From NCBI GenBank assembly GCA_000961585.1, contig LADN01000049.1, forward strand, positions 1-64,000: a stretch of 64,000 bases of DNA. Direction: 5' to 3'. A program made the translations under genes and the position numbers. Shown one piece after another: positions 17,723 through 27,241 of the stretch (position 1 is the first letter of the stretch; each line of letters starts with the position of its first letter). The notes beneath the pieces were generated by a model. That model saw only the letters and a program-made list of their open reading frames with translations, did no database searches and was not told the DNA's origin. Origin of the DNA: Peptococcaceae bacterium BRH_c4a (GTDB lineage: Bacteria; Bacillota; Desulfotomaculia; Desulfotomaculales; Desulfocucumaceae).

Positions 17723-17930
17723 ACAACCTTCCCCTTCCATTGCAGCCTGTGCCTTTAAAGCCAAGGCTTGTACAAAAAGGGAATATGTGCAAGGTGATTT
17801 TACCAAAAGACAAAGACCAGCCTCAACACCGCATATACACTCTGACGGAGAGGATAACCGGTTGGCCCGGCCGAAACGCAAAACCAACCGCCCTGGCGTA
17901 AAATATCGTTGCTATGGTATAATTAGTTAG

Positions 17931-18323
17931 TTAGGGGACATACATTACAGCCCCAAGTCCTTCAGTAAGGGCCAGGCATTCCAGATCATTGCCTTCCTCA
18001 AAAAAACCGGTTATTATGAACAGTCTTTTTTTGAAGGATCGCTGAAACCTTTTCACCGTTATCTCATCAAAGTTATGCAATAGCTCAAGGGTGTCCCCGA
18101 CCCCCTTTATTACCATCATATATCTACCATCGGGCTGCCGCAAAAACATAACCCTGTAAGGCTGATCTGAACCTTTTACAAGCTCCTCTATGTCCCTGAC
18201 AAATTCCTTTACCGCCAGCATGGCGTCCCTTTTTGTCTTGAGCCTGGGACCTATGGCAGGAATATCCTTACCCAAAAGGGCCATGGCAATTTCACCGTCT
18301 CTCACCGGATTCTCTTCAACCAT
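17931..18323 (-). CDS. Hypothetical protein
   Basis: 130 residues from the ATG (VEENPVRDGEIAMALL); no family recognised. It has a mixed alpha/beta character (KTKRDAMLAVKEFVRDIEELV helix, YRVMFLRQPDGRYMMVIKGVGDT strand pair, RSFKKRLFIITGFFEEG). No signal peptide or membrane segment, so cytoplasmic. It lies downstream of the protease gene on the same strand with about 80 bases between, and may share its transcript. Confidence 0.55.
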   Translation of the reverse strand: MVEENPVRDGEIAMALLGKDIPAIGPRLKTKRDAMLAVKEFVRDIEELVKGSDQPYRVMFLRQPDGRYMMVIKGVGDTLELLHNFDEITVKRFQRSFKKRLFIITGFFEEGNDLECLALTEGLGAVMYVP

Positions 18324-18401
18324 ACACGCCCCTCCCAAACGGCATAACTGCATAAGCCCCCCCCCCAGCCCTGCGGGAGGGGTCTTATGACAAAAGCAAA
18401 A

Positions 18402-19409
18402 TCATACCAGCTCTATTTCCAGCTTTGTCAGAACATTATCCATATGGTTAAATATGGTATATCTCTCCGATCCGGCAAACAGAAGTCCAACGGCTCTCAT
18501 TCTTTCGTCCAGTACCAGAGAACCGCTGTCTCCGCCCCTTGAAAGCATATCCGCAACAACCTGATCTGAAAACATACCCACCTCGGTGTCATTCAGCTCC
18601 ACTTGCAGGGATACCCCTATGGCGGTTACACTGCCGGCTGTTTTGCCTGAACTGCGACCGCTTTTCATAACCTTGCTGTCTATCTCCACCGTGGCCGTTC
18701 CCCGGGGTCGGCCTATTTCAAGAATATCCGGTGATATTACATCCTGTGACAAAGGCCTTGCCAGGGCGGCGTCGATAATGTTGCTTCCCCGGCTGCGCTT
18801 TACAAATCGCAGATCATAATTGGGCTTTATAATATGTACCAGCTTGCTGGCTATTTTGGCCACTCCCGCCGCCGCCGGACAGTCGGCCTTTTTCTCGGAC
18901 CGGATTAGCGGCACAAACCTTAGAAGATCGGCTATTTTGTCTTTTTCTGTTCCCCCGTCATAGGAACCCGGTTGAAGAACAGCGTCCCCCAGGGCAGCCC
19001 TGCCATCATTTCCGTCTGTGGCATTGGCCAGAATGTGGTTATTACTTAATATAAGGAGTTCCCCGGTGTTTATATCCCTTACCACAGCCCCGAAGGTTCC
19101 CGCAGTTATGCTATAATGCCCTATACTCATCCCGGGGCGGGCTGGCCGGGCCTTATCGGTCCTTTCATCAAGAAGGCGGACTTTACCTATTTCTATTACA
19201 TCCGTAACAACCCCGTCAATTTGCCGGGGTATCACCTGGTTCCTGCTTAAATTCTTCTTGTCGAGCTTTTTTTCAACAAAAACAATAACCGACGGCTGTT
19301 GCGTACGATTAAAACCAACTTGTTTCATTCCCACCCCAACGCCGACAACATTCTCCTTATTAAGAAAAAAATCCCTGGTACGCCTTAAGCTGCGCATACA
19401 CCTATCCAT
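18402..19409 (-). CDS. Trypsin-like serine protease family protein
   Basis: 335 residues. The N-terminal 90 residues (NKENVVGVGVGMKQVGFNRTQQPSVIVFVEKKL) match the prodomain-like start of the Nal1-like bacterial trypsin fold. The catalytic His is in LLILSNNHILAN (about 125-135) and the Ser in SRGGDSGSLVLDE (about 290-302); a central Asp is plausible in the LVHIIKPNYDLRFV/NIIDAAL region. No signal peptide, so it acts in the cell or forespore. The role is unknown. It sits beside, and on the same strand as, the recombinase gene. Confidence 0.75.
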   Translation of the reverse strand: MDRCMRSLRRTRDFFLNKENVVGVGVGMKQVGFNRTQQPSVIVFVEKKLDKKNLSRNQVIPRQIDGVVTDVIEIGKVRLLDERTDKARPARPGMSIGHYSITAGTFGAVVRDINTGELLILSNNHILANATDGNDGRAALGDAVLQPGSYDGGTEKDKIADLLRFVPLIRSEKKADCPAAAGVAKIASKLVHIIKPNYDLRFVKRSRGSNIIDAALARPLSQDVISPDILEIGRPRGTATVEIDSKVMKSGRSSGKTAGSVTAIGVSLQVELNDTEVGMFSDQVVADMLSRGGDSGSLVLDERMRAVGLLFAGSERYTIFNHMDNVLTKLEIELV

Positions 19410-19479
19410 TCAAAAACCCCCCCTTGCCGCACCTCCTGCCATATTATTCAGAAGGCGGAGAAAGGGTTCCGTCTGAGTT

Positions 19480-21042
19480 TCAATAGAGGGATTTGGGCAC
19501 TCCCAGCCTGTATTTACCGCGGGTTTCAACGAGCATAGCGCAATCCGGCCAACCGTCAAAAACATATGCAACAGTGACCCTGGGAACCAGCTTCCCTTGG
19601 TCAGTCGGTGAATCTACAATAATCCGCTCCACCAGATCCCTTACCAGATCCCTTCTGGCCTGGAAGGTGCAAGACAAAAGACTGTTCCGCAGCCACTCCG
19701 GATCCCCGGGCTGAACGGGCGGCCCCTGGGATTGGCGGAAGATCTCAGCCTTTCTCTTTTCCAATGCCTTGGCCTCGCAGGAAATATGCAGCATCTGTTC
19801 CCCGGCTTCTTCCCCGGTTATTACCCCCTTCCTTGACAGCAATATAATCCTCTTTCTTTCTTTATCCTTGGATCGGCACATTTTTTCTATCGATCTCAGT
19901 TCCTCCAGCTGCCCCGAAACATACTCCTCACTGGGCGGGAGGATACTTCCCGGCACATCCTCCGTAAGCTGTGAGCAGCTCAGAATAAAACGGGAAATAT
20001 CTTCCCATACTATTTGCTCAAGCAGATCGGCCCGCACCGATCTGGACGGACATTTTTCCGAATTACCCCTTAGCGAGGTATTTCCTGCGCACCTGTAGTA
20101 ATGCAGCCTCCCCTCCCTGCCGGACCCATCGCCAAAATAGGTGCGCCCGCAAATACCACACCTGATAATGCCCTTTAGAAGGTATTCCCACCGGCAGTTC
20201 CTGGGGGAGTACAGCGCTTTCTTTCGGCGCATCACCCGGGCGGCCTCCCACTGGTTAACAGAAATCACCGGAGGGCAGCGCACCTCGATGCCGCCCGCCC
20301 TCCCTCGGCCTCCGTAAAGAAATATACCGTAATAGCAGGGATTGGACAGTATATTCCACACCCTGCCGCCGTGCCACCTGCCTCTCCCCTTCAGTCCCCC
20401 GCCTCTTATCTCTTCCGGTGACGGAACACCGGCGGCGTTCAGGTAATGGGCGATGGAGACGGTACTCATCTCTCCTTCGGTATAAAGGCCGAATATCATC
20501 CTCACAATGTCTGACTCGCAATCATTGATCACCAGCCTTTTACTCTCCAGCCTGTACCCAAATGGCGGAGGCCCGCCGGGCCAGCGTCCCTCCCTCAGTG
20601 CCCTTTCCTTGCCTGCCCGCATCCTCTCGGCTATGGTTTCCCTTTCAATTTCTGCAATACCCCCAAGGGTGGTCATAAAGAATTTTCCGCTGGGGGTTGA
20701 GGTATCAAAGTTCTCAGTCATGCTCTTCAATATCACCCTGGCATCACAGAGCCTCTGATGGGTCTTCAATATATCCAGCGCCGTTCTGGCCAGTCTGTCC
20801 AGACGATACACGTATACCGCCCCGAAGAAGCCCCTGAGGGCGTCTCCAATCATCCTGGAGCCGGCCGGCCTGTTGTCCACCGGCACAGATCCGCTTACCC
20901 CCTCATCCAGGTAAAAATCATGAACCTCCAGGCTGTGAAGATCACAATATTTCCTTGCGAAATCCACCTGGTTCTCTATGGTTTTGGCATCAGCCTGGTC
21001 ATCGGTGGACACCCGGCAGTACACTGCCACTCTCATACGCAT
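19480..21042 (-). CDS. Large serine recombinase
   Basis: 520 residues. Resolvase catalytic domain at 1-150 with the nucleophile motif YCRVSTDDQ (Ser about 11) and YRLDRLARTALD. Recombinase domain with GGPPPFGYRLE and the DNA-binding helix of the NILSNPCYYGIF region. Zinc-ribbon cysteines (IRCGICGRTYFGD...YYRCAG...CPSR), then a long coiled coil. This is the type used for integrative elements and SpoIVCA-like excision. The reading frame is intact, but no other phage or element genes lie next to it, so it is an orphan or acts on a distant site. Confidence 0.9.
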   Translation of the reverse strand: MRMRVAVYCRVSTDDQADAKTIENQVDFARKYCDLHSLEVHDFYLDEGVSGSVPVDNRPAGSRMIGDALRGFFGAVYVYRLDRLARTALDILKTHQRLCDARVILKSMTENFDTSTPSGKFFMTTLGGIAEIERETIAERMRAGKERALREGRWPGGPPPFGYRLESKRLVINDCESDIVRMIFGLYTEGEMSTVSIAHYLNAAGVPSPEEIRGGGLKGRGRWHGGRVWNILSNPCYYGIFLYGGRGRAGGIEVRCPPVISVNQWEAARVMRRKKALYSPRNCRWEYLLKGIIRCGICGRTYFGDGSGREGRLHYYRCAGNTSLRGNSEKCPSRSVRADLLEQIVWEDISRFILSCSQLTEDVPGSILPPSEEYVSGQLEELRSIEKMCRSKDKERKRIILLSRKGVITGEEAGEQMLHISCEAKALEKRKAEIFRQSQGPPVQPGDPEWLRNSLLSCTFQARRDLVRDLVERIIVDSPTDQGKLVPRVTVAYVFDGWPDCAMLVETRGKYRLGVPKSLY

Positions 21043-21099
21043 CCCCCCGTAATCACAGCGGCATGGCCCGCATAGTATTTTAAAAAGAGGTGATCACCC

Positions 21100-21288
21100 G
21101 TGATAGTGGTTAAGGTGTTCGGATCGGGCGAAAACCGTGAGGCCCGAATCCATTCCGCCCTGCGAAAACTTTTTCATCCCGTCTCTTCAGGCTGGGATAA
21201 GTGTGGCCAAAATGAAACAAAACCAGAGGATAATTCTTCAACCGGAACGAAATCGCCAAACCCGGGAAAGAGCGGTAAGCTATTTTAA
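21100..21288 (+). CDS. Possible small protein, unknown
   Basis: 62 codons starting at GTG, with a perfect ribosome site AGAGGTGATC five bases upstream. That is the main reason to list it. The first 28 residues (MIVVKVFGSGENREARIHSALRKLFHPV) look like a protein start; the rest is polar and low in complexity. No family recognised. It could be the truncated first part of a gene cut when the divergent recombinase integrated, or a real small protein. Confidence 0.35.
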   Translation: MIVVKVFGSGENREARIHSALRKLFHPVSSGWDKCGQNETKPEDNSSTGTKSPNPGKSGKLF

Positions 21289-21303
21289 GTATATTTTCAG
21301 CCA

Positions 21304-21336
21304 TAAAAAATAAGAACGGCGGCAAAAGCCGCCGCC
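21304..21336 (-). terminator. Terminator of the LysR gene
   Basis: Read on the minus strand: CGGCGGC-tttt-GCCGCCG followed by TTCTTATTTTTT, just after the LysR stop. Confidence 0.8.
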
Positions 21337-21354
21337 GTCTGAACCTCGAGTCTG

Positions 21355-22275
21355 TCAGGCACCCGTCCACTTATTATCAACCATTATTTTGTGCAAATCC
21401 TCTCCTGTGATGAACTTGTTAAACTCATCACAGGCCCTGGATTTAAATTTGTCTTTTAGCTGTATATGGAAAAACCAGCGGGGAATGTCCAGCCCCTTTA
21501 TCCTCAGGGGCTTAAGACTGCCAAGGGCCAATTCCTTGCGCAAGCTCCACTTGGAGAGTATGGTTATGCCAAGCCCGGACTCCACGGCCTCCTTTATGGC
21601 CTGGGTACTGCCCAGGGTAATGACCCTTTCCGGGTTAAACCCGACCTTTTCAAAAAACTCCGACACGGCCAGCCTGGTTCCGGAACCCTCTTCCCTTATA
21701 ACAAAAACACACTCCCTGAGCTCCTCCTCGAAGACAAAGGACCTTTTTGCCAGAGGGTGTAAAGTCGGGACAACCAGCACCAGCTCATCCTTGAGAAAAG
21801 TTTTTATTTTCAACTGGGAATCTTCTATTACTCCCTCCACCAGGCCCACATCTATGGTGCCATCCCTGGTAAGCTCATGGATTAGCTCGGTATTTCCAAC
21901 TTTAACCGAGTATTCCACATCAGGGTATTTTCTGGCGAAGAAGGCCAGCATTTTGGGAAGCACATATTCGCCAATGGTCAGGCTTGCCCCGATGGTAAGT
22001 TTTCCGGTTACCAAATCCACCAGATCAGCCACCGCCCTTTTGGCCACCCGGTGCAAACCCAGTATATCCTGAGCGTATTTATACAAGACAGTTCCGGCCT
22101 GGGTGAGGTCAACCTTTTTACTGGACCGCTCAAGCAGTTTGGCCCCATAATAGTCTTCCAGAGCATGGATATTCTGACTTATGGCGGGCTGGGTCATATT
22201 GAGAAGCTCGGCGGCCCGGGAAAAATTTTTCTTATCGGCCACCGTAACAAATATATAAAGCTGGTTATCAAGCAT
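21355..22275 (-). CDS. LysR-family transcriptional regulator
   Basis: 306 residues. Winged helix-turn-helix at 1-65 (LYIFVTVADKKNFSRAAELLNMTQPAISQNIHALEDYYGAKLLERSSKKVDLT) and the periplasmic-binding-like effector domain at 90-295. It resembles CysB-like and selenium-associated LysR regulators in layout, but the effector cannot be read from the sequence. The upstream AT-rich DNA at 22290-22340 holds several ATATAT blocks, a likely site of autoregulation. The neighbouring gene upstream is a small membrane protein, with a 180-base gap. Confidence 0.9.
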   Translation of the reverse strand: MLDNQLYIFVTVADKKNFSRAAELLNMTQPAISQNIHALEDYYGAKLLERSSKKVDLTQAGTVLYKYAQDILGLHRVAKRAVADLVDLVTGKLTIGASLTIGEYVLPKMLAFFARKYPDVEYSVKVGNTELIHELTRDGTIDVGLVEGVIEDSQLKIKTFLKDELVLVVPTLHPLAKRSFVFEEELRECVFVIREEGSGTRLAVSEFFEKVGFNPERVITLGSTQAIKEAVESGLGITILSKWSLRKELALGSLKPLRIKGLDIPRWFFHIQLKDKFKSRACDEFNKFITGEDLHKIMVDNKWTGA

Positions 22276-22455
22276 GACTTTCCTCCGAATGTTTATCGCA
22301 AATCATTTATATATAGCGATAAATATATATCCGGATCAGTAATATTTCAACATATTTCCCCCCAATGGTCGGTAGCATAGGGCAACCGGACGTTAAACGC
22401 CCATGGCCGCCGGTTCATCCCCGGACTCACACCGGAAACACCTCATACTGCACCT

Positions 22456-22710
22456 TTACAGCCTCCCGGTCCTGAACAGGTACTTAAACGATAAAAGGGC
22501 CAAAAAGCCTCCCAGGGCGATCACCGCTGAAGCGGCATTAACCTGGTTAAGACGACCGGCCAGGAAGTTATAATATAGATCCGCCGCCAAAGCTTTCCCC
22601 GTTTGAAAAAGGGCGGTTACCACCGGTGTAATACGAAAAGCCTCCTGGGTATACGCCCCCAGAAGAAAAAGAGTCAGCGCCCCCATACCAAGCAATGCTT
22701 TCCTATGCAT
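22456..22710 (-). CDS. Small membrane protein, unknown
   Basis: 84 residues. A hydrophobic N-terminus (about 5-22) and one C-terminal hydrophobic segment (ASAVIALGGFLALLSFKYLF, about 60-79). The middle is amphipathic (ITPVVTALFQTGKALAADLYYNFLAGRLNQV). GGAGGGGATATA precedes the ATG, a good ribosome site. No family recognised. Membrane location is inferred from the hydropathy only. Confidence 0.6.
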   Translation of the reverse strand: MHRKALLGMGALTLFLLGAYTQEAFRITPVVTALFQTGKALAADLYYNFLAGRLNQVNAASAVIALGGFLALLSFKYLFRTGRL

Positions 22711-22855
22711 TATATCCCCTCCGTGTGTTTTTCTTAACTCCTGCCGCTAAGTTAAATGTACCACCTCAGGTCAAATGCCATATATTGCCATTTATAGGAA
22801 CTATCTCTTTTATTCATGCAGTGGGGCTTCCATACTCTTTGGGAAGTAATGATAC

Positions 22856-23278
22856 TAAAATAACCGCCTTGCCGGCGGTGCCGTCTTGTAGACGGCGGAA
22901 TCCAGGAGCCAGGAGCCAGAATCCAGAATGGTGACAGCCTGCCTTAAAAGCGACCCTCAAGCGACCCCACAGCGACATGCAGTGAGGGGGAGGGGTTTTA
23001 GTCCAGGCGGATGCTGGAATAGTCGTCAGTCGTAGGACTTCAGACGTCGGAATAGTTTTATTTTACCTCTGGTCAAAAGACTTTAAGACCGACGACTGAA
23101 GACTGACGACCGACGACTGGTACAGCCAGTTCAGCCGGAGGATAAGTAGATCGGACTCAAACCCCTCCACCGGCCACAGAGCGACCCCGGAGCGACCCCA
23201 GAAAAACTCTGGGCTACATAAAAATGGTTTGGCGATTTAGCGCTTTAATGCTTTAATGTGGCATATATTTTCCTTAAC
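22856..23278 (+). repeat. Structured intergenic repeat, copy 5 (subfamily A stems, tip type II)
   Basis: Core 22992-23165, only 174 bp. Outer hairpins are a different pair: CCGCCTTGCCGGCGG replaces CGCCCTGACGGGCG. The outer core stem and the GCCAGTTCAGCCGGAGG arm match copies 1 and 2. From 23012 to 23120 the whole tip is replaced by another self-complementary block with AGTCGTCAGTCGTAGGAC and GACTGACGACCGACGACT arms. The AT-rich tail (GGCGATTTAGCGCTTTAATG) ends the copy. It fills the 22711-23466 interval; 23279-23466 is AT-rich with nothing recognisable. Confidence 0.85.
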
Positions 23279-23466
23279 AGGAACACACTCAGGTATTACG
23301 TGACCAGCTATAGCGAAAAAACATGAAAGTGCTGTTTAAATATCTGCTTTATAGTGACTTTACTTTTGAAATCTGACAATCCAAATGCCGGTATACTCAT
23401 ATTTAAATTCTAACCTGCCATTGAGTTATCTATAACTAAAAAATTTATTTTTTCCTATACATGCAC

Positions 23467-23500
23467 AAAAAGCTCCGGCCTTAACCGGAGCTTTTTTTAG
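23467..23500 (-). terminator. Terminator of yabG/csp
   Basis: AAAGCTCCGG-ccttaa-CCGGAGCTTTTTTT, with T or A runs on both sides; the stop codon of the yabG-csp frame lies inside it. Confidence 0.85.
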
Positions 23501-23694
23501 ATTTTCAGTACATTATCAGCCTGCGGACCTCGTTTTCCTGCAACAACATCAAACTCAACCGGCTGCCCCTCATCCAGGGACTTGAATCCCTCTTCCTTTA
23601 TGGCCGAGTAATGGACAAACACATCGGCGCCGTCTTCGGATTCAATGAACCCGTAACCCTTGCCAGGGTTGAACCACTTAACTTTTCCCTGCAT
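23497..23694 (-). CDS. Cold-shock domain protein, internal start within the yabG frame
   Basis: 65 residues: [32 protein letters not shown] with RNP1 (KGYGFI) and RNP2 (VFVHY), then a conserved C-terminal half ending QADNVLKI. The ATG at 23694 has AGGAGGAAAGT before it, a strong site with normal spacing. The frame is the same as yabG and shares its stop. CspA proteins bind single-stranded RNA and DNA. Whether cells make it alone, as a fusion, or both is not visible. Confidence 0.85.
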   Translation of the reverse strand: MQGKVKWFNPGKGYGFIESEDGADVFVHYSAIKEEGFKSLDEGQPVEFDVVAGKRGPQADNVLKI

Positions 23695-24645
23695 ACTTTC
23701 CTCCTGAATATTTATACCTACACCTATATTCTTACCCTGATACTGTTTTTTAATACCTTTACTGTAAAATTTATCGGAATGCGCTTCTGTTGTTTCAACG
23801 CCTCCTATTCCGTCAAAGCCGGTTATTGTACTGGCAATGACATCCTTCAGCGCTATGGGATCATAAATGGATGTATAGGCCACCTTTTCCATAACAAATA
23901 CGGGATCGTAGGCATTTATTAAAACCCTTCTGGGCGAACTGGCAAAATTGGCGCCGGACGAAAGGAGGGCCTCGTAATGAGACTGGCAGGCCCCGGCGAA
24001 TATAACCAGGTCATCCCGGCTTTTCTCGTAGAGTCGGGCAGCCCTCACAGCATTAACAAAATGCTGTGAGTTATGGTACTTTTTTATGTCTTTGTAGTCT
24101 TCCTCCTTTGCTCCCTTTACCAGACCGTCGTGTCCGGTCAATACCAGCATGTCGGGACGGTGCTCCACCAGAAGATCCATTACTTTTTCCGCCTGCTTTT
24201 CCTCGTCGATGTGGTAGCCGTTACACTCTATTTGCAGTTGCTTGTAGCTGGTCATGCACATATCCAGGTATTCCCGATCTCCGTCAATATGAACCAGGGT
24301 TCCAGGCAGGTCAAAGCTTTGAACTTCATCCGCCTTGCTTTTTGTAGCCCTGCCCAGGGCATGCTTGCGGTGCTCATCCCTGCGTATGAATGTATACTTC
24401 ATTTTTTCCATGTTCTGCACCTGGCATTGGTGCCAAAACTGAGATACCTGCATCTGCTCCGCCCTGTTCAGGTCTTCCAGCGGAGCGGTGGCTTCCAGCC
24501 TCAGGTCCAGACCTTTCAGCCGGGCACAGGGCTTCCCGTTAATTTCTAAAAGCTTGACAACCTTGAAATATATATCGTTACCGTAAGACTGCCTGGTAAC
24601 AATGTCTCCCTCTATTATTGCGTTCAAAAGTCTTTCCCCCTTCAT
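23497..24645 (-). CDS. yabG: Sporulation peptidase YabG fused to a cold-shock domain
   Basis: 382 codons with no stop. Residues 1-317 are YabG, the coat-protein protease: [17 protein letters not shown] start, [30 protein letters not shown], then [44 protein letters not shown]. YabG is normally about 290-315 residues and ends after the [18 protein letters not shown] region. Here the frame runs on through NIQEES into a full 65-residue CspA domain. An AGGAGG with an ATG is embedded at the junction, so the cold-shock part can also be made alone. Order (ksgA ... yabG) is conserved. A sequencing or assembly loss of a stop codon cannot be excluded. Confidence 0.85.
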   Translation of the reverse strand: MKGERLLNAIIEGDIVTRQSYGNDIYFKVVKLLEINGKPCARLKGLDLRLEATAPLEDLNRAEQMQVSQFWHQCQVQNMEKMKYTFIRRDEHRKHALGRATKSKADEVQSFDLPGTLVHIDGDREYLDMCMTSYKQLQIECNGYHIDEEKQAEKVMDLLVEHRPDMLVLTGHDGLVKGAKEEDYKDIKKYHNSQHFVNAVRAARLYEKSRDDLVIFAGACQSHYEALLSSGANFASSPRRVLINAYDPVFVMEKVAYTSIYDPIALKDVIASTITGFDGIGGVETTEAHSDKFYSKGIKKQYQGKNIGVGINIQEESMQGKVKWFNPGKGYGFIESEDGADVFVHYSAIKEEGFKSLDEGQPVEFDVVAGKRGPQADNVLKI

Positions 24646-24703
24646 AGCTTTTTTTCATTTTATGGTAATACCCCGACAAGTGACACAGTTAAAAGCACCC
24701 GGA

Positions 24704-24848
24704 AAAAAAATAACCGCCTTGTCGGCGGTGCCGTCTTGCAGACGGCGGAATCCAGGAACCAGGAGCCAGAATCCAGAATGGTGACAGCCTGCCTTAAAAG
24801 CGACCCTCAAGAGACCCCACAGCGACATGCAGTGAAGGGGGAGGGGGG
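24704..24848 (+). repeat. Structured intergenic repeat, copy 6 (truncated left part)
   Basis: Only the left part is present: CCGCCTTGTCGGCGG and GCCGTCTTGCAGACGGC hairpins, the CCAGGAACCAGGAGCCAG tract, GTGACAGCCTGCC, GCGACCC units, and GCAGTGAAGGGGGAGGGG. It breaks off just where the closing stem begins, next to the stop codon of glnS. The break implies loss of the right part by deletion or incomplete insertion. Confidence 0.85.
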
Positions 24849-24851
24849 TTT

Positions 24852-26618
24852 TTAACCCTTGCCGTCAGCCTTTTGAATTTTGGCCCAGGAGTCCTTCAGC
24901 GATACTATACGGTTAAATACCGGGGAACCCTCGGAGGAGTCAACCGGATCCGCCACAAAATAACCGTGCCTCATGAACTGGTAGCGGGTTCCCGGCTTGG
25001 CCCCGGCAAGGCCGGGCTCCGCCAGGCAGGAGGTCAGCCGCTCCAGAGAGTTTGGATTAAGATTTGCCGTGAAAAGAGCGCCTTCCTTTTCCTCGTCCGG
25101 GTTTTCCTTTGAAAAAAGCTGATCGTACAGGCGTACTTCGACTTTCACTGCGTGATCGGCCGAAACCCAGTGCAGTGTTCCCTTTACCTTGCGAACCTCG
25201 GAAGATATACCGCTGCGCGTATCCGGATCGTAGGTGCAGCGCAGCTCCGCCACCTCACCGGTTTTCTCGTCCCTGACCACGCTGTCACACTTTATGATGT
25301 AGGCATGCTTCAGCCTGACCTCACGCCCCGGGGACAGCCGGAAGAATTTCTTGGGCGGGTCTTCAAGGAAATCCTCCCTCTCTATATACACAACCCGGGA
25401 AAAAGGAACCTTCCTTGTGCCCATCTCCGCATTCTCGGGATTTATCTCGGCGTCCAGATATTCCACCCGGCCCTCGGGGTAGTTGTCTATAACCACCTTT
25501 AACGGCCGCAAAACGGCCATCACCCGGGGAGCCCGCAGGTTTAAATCCTCCCGGATGCAGTGCTCCAGCATGGCTATGTCAACGATGCTGTTGGCTTTGG
25601 CCACCCCAATGCGGTCACAGAAATCACGGATGGCCTCCGGTGTGTAGCCGCGCCTTCTAAAGCCTGATATGGTGGGCATCCGGGGGTCGTCCCAGCCGCT
25701 GACATAGCCCTGTTCCACCAACTGGCGGAGCTTTCTTTTGCTCATCACGGTATAGCTTAAGTTAAGTCTGGCAAACTCTATTTGCTGCGGCGGAGATTCA
25801 AATTTCAGCGCCTCCAGCGACCAGTCGTACAGAGGACGGTGATCTTCAAATTCACAGGTGCAAATGGAGTGGGTTATTTTCTCAATGGCGTCCGAAATGG
25901 GGTGGGCGTAGTCGTACATGGGGTAGATGCACCACCTGTCTCCAGTCCGGTGGTGGGTGGCCCGAAGGATTCTGTAGAGTACCGGATCCCGCATATTCAG
26001 ATTGGGAGAGGTCATGTCTATTTTGGCCCTGAGCACCCGGGATCCGTCTTCAAATTCACCCGCCCTCATGCGCCGGAAAAGATCAAGGTTTTCCTCCGGG
26101 GTTCGGCTGCGGTAGGGGCTTTCCTTGCCGGGCCGGGTCAAGGTGCCTCGATATTCCCTTATTTGATCCGGGCTCAGGTCGCAAACATAAGCCTTTCCGG
26201 CCATTATCAACTGCTCGGCGTACAGATACAGCTTTTCAAAATAGTCAGAGGCGTAGAAAAGCCGGTCATCCCAGTCAAACCCCAGCCATTTTACATCGGC
26301 CATGATGGAATCCACGTACTCGACATCTTCCTTGGCGGGGTTGGTATCGTCGAACCGCAGGTTGCAGAGTCCCCCGTACCTGGCGGCTAGGCCGAAATTA
26401 AGGCAAATGGACTTGGCGTGCCCGATGTGCAGGTACCCGTTGGGCTCGGGCGGAAATCTGGTGTGTACCCGGCTATTGTATTTTTTTGTTCTCAAGTCCT
26501 CCTCGATAATGTCATGGATGAAGTTGGATGGATGATCAGATCTGTTTTCAGTCATATATCTGGATACCTCTTCATTTTCCTTTTTATAGTTTTGTACAGT
26601 ATTCGGCGTGGCCGGCAT
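24852..26618 (-). CDS. glnS: Glutaminyl-tRNA synthetase
   Basis: 588 codons from the first Met; class I synthetase. HIGH motif as HIGHAKS (about 65), the KMSKS equivalent VMSKRKL (about 290), the catalytic-core linker and the C-terminal anticodon beta-barrels. It charges tRNA-Gln directly, so this lineage does not depend only on GatCAB transamidation. The first ATG has GGGGAGGAAATAT and is preferred; the Met at 26555 ([10 protein letters not shown]) is the alternative and is closer to the usual family start. The repeat copy 6 touches its 3' end. Confidence 0.95.
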   Translation of the reverse strand: MPATPNTVQNYKKENEEVSRYMTENRSDHPSNFIHDIIEEDLRTKKYNSRVHTRFPPEPNGYLHIGHAKSICLNFGLAARYGGLCNLRFDDTNPAKEDVEYVDSIMADVKWLGFDWDDRLFYASDYFEKLYLYAEQLIMAGKAYVCDLSPDQIREYRGTLTRPGKESPYRSRTPEENLDLFRRMRAGEFEDGSRVLRAKIDMTSPNLNMRDPVLYRILRATHHRTGDRWCIYPMYDYAHPISDAIEKITHSICTCEFEDHRPLYDWSLEALKFESPPQQIEFARLNLSYTVMSKRKLRQLVEQGYVSGWDDPRMPTISGFRRRGYTPEAIRDFCDRIGVAKANSIVDIAMLEHCIREDLNLRAPRVMAVLRPLKVVIDNYPEGRVEYLDAEINPENAEMGTRKVPFSRVVYIEREDFLEDPPKKFFRLSPGREVRLKHAYIIKCDSVVRDEKTGEVAELRCTYDPDTRSGISSEVRKVKGTLHWVSADHAVKVEVRLYDQLFSKENPDEEKEGALFTANLNPNSLERLTSCLAEPGLAGAKPGTRYQFMRHGYFVADPVDSSEGSPVFNRIVSLKDSWAKIQKADGKG

Positions 26619-26806
26619 ATATTTCCTCCCCGGTGAACGATTTTACTCTCACCAAAGGCAAAAAAGCCTCCCGGCTGGTTCATATTTCCATATAATATCC
26701 AAAAATCCTTCCTATTATGTCAAAAAGAGCTATAAGTAAGTAAATCCACCTTTTCCGCAATGCTCATAAGATTCTCAGACAATAAAGCGTTTCCTGCAAA
26801 ATCTGA

Positions 26807-27241
26807 TCATAATCCTACTCTTAATGCGCTTAACAGATCAGCCGGGGGACAAACCATAAAAGGCAGTCCCTTAAAATTACTGGTTAGAAAATGCTTGTCC
26901 AGGCTCACCAGGCAGTCAATTCCGGCGTTTAAGGCAGCGGCAAGAATTACGGCATCCTTTTCATTTATAAATCCCGCAGCAATCTTTAGTGTGTCCTCCG
27001 TTGGATCTGCTATCTCAAAGGGTAGAATCTTAAACAGCCTGTGGTAATAAACCAGACAATGCGGTAGTTTCTTTTCAATATTCCTTATTACCTCCACCAC
27101 AACGGTTTCAGAAACCAAGGGTGTTATCAGGCCCATCTCAGCTATAGCCAATAATGCTGCCGAAGCACCGTCAGGAGAGGCTAAACCGGCAATTAAAACA
27201 CTGCTGTCAAAAAAAATTCTATTCTTCTTTTTTATATTCAT
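26807..27241 (-). CDS. PIN domain toxin (VapC-like)
   Basis: 144 residues from the internal ATG. PIN-like ribonuclease fold: acidic FDSSVLIAGL (about residue 9-18), the central E of VVVEVIRN, D of NEKDAVILAAAL, and LVSLDKHF. These Asp/Glu form the metal site of VapC-type tRNA or mRNA endonucleases. It overlaps the AbrB-type antitoxin gene by 23 bases. Assigned as toxin by fold and context. The downstream side (26619-26806) is AT-rich with no gene. Confidence 0.8.
   Translation of the reverse strand: MNIKKKNRIFFDSSVLIAGLASPDGASAALLAIAEMGLITPLVSETVVVEVIRNIEKKLPHCLVYYHRLFKILPFEIADPTEDTLKIAAGFINEKDAVILAAALNAGIDCLVSLDKHFLTSNFKGLPFMVCPPADLLSALRVGL

Noticed and set aside
21355-22275. LysR regulator as a selenium-specific gene
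   Set aside because: The candidate selenoprotein tempted this link, but the effector domain gives no such evidence, and the two genes are 40 kb apart.
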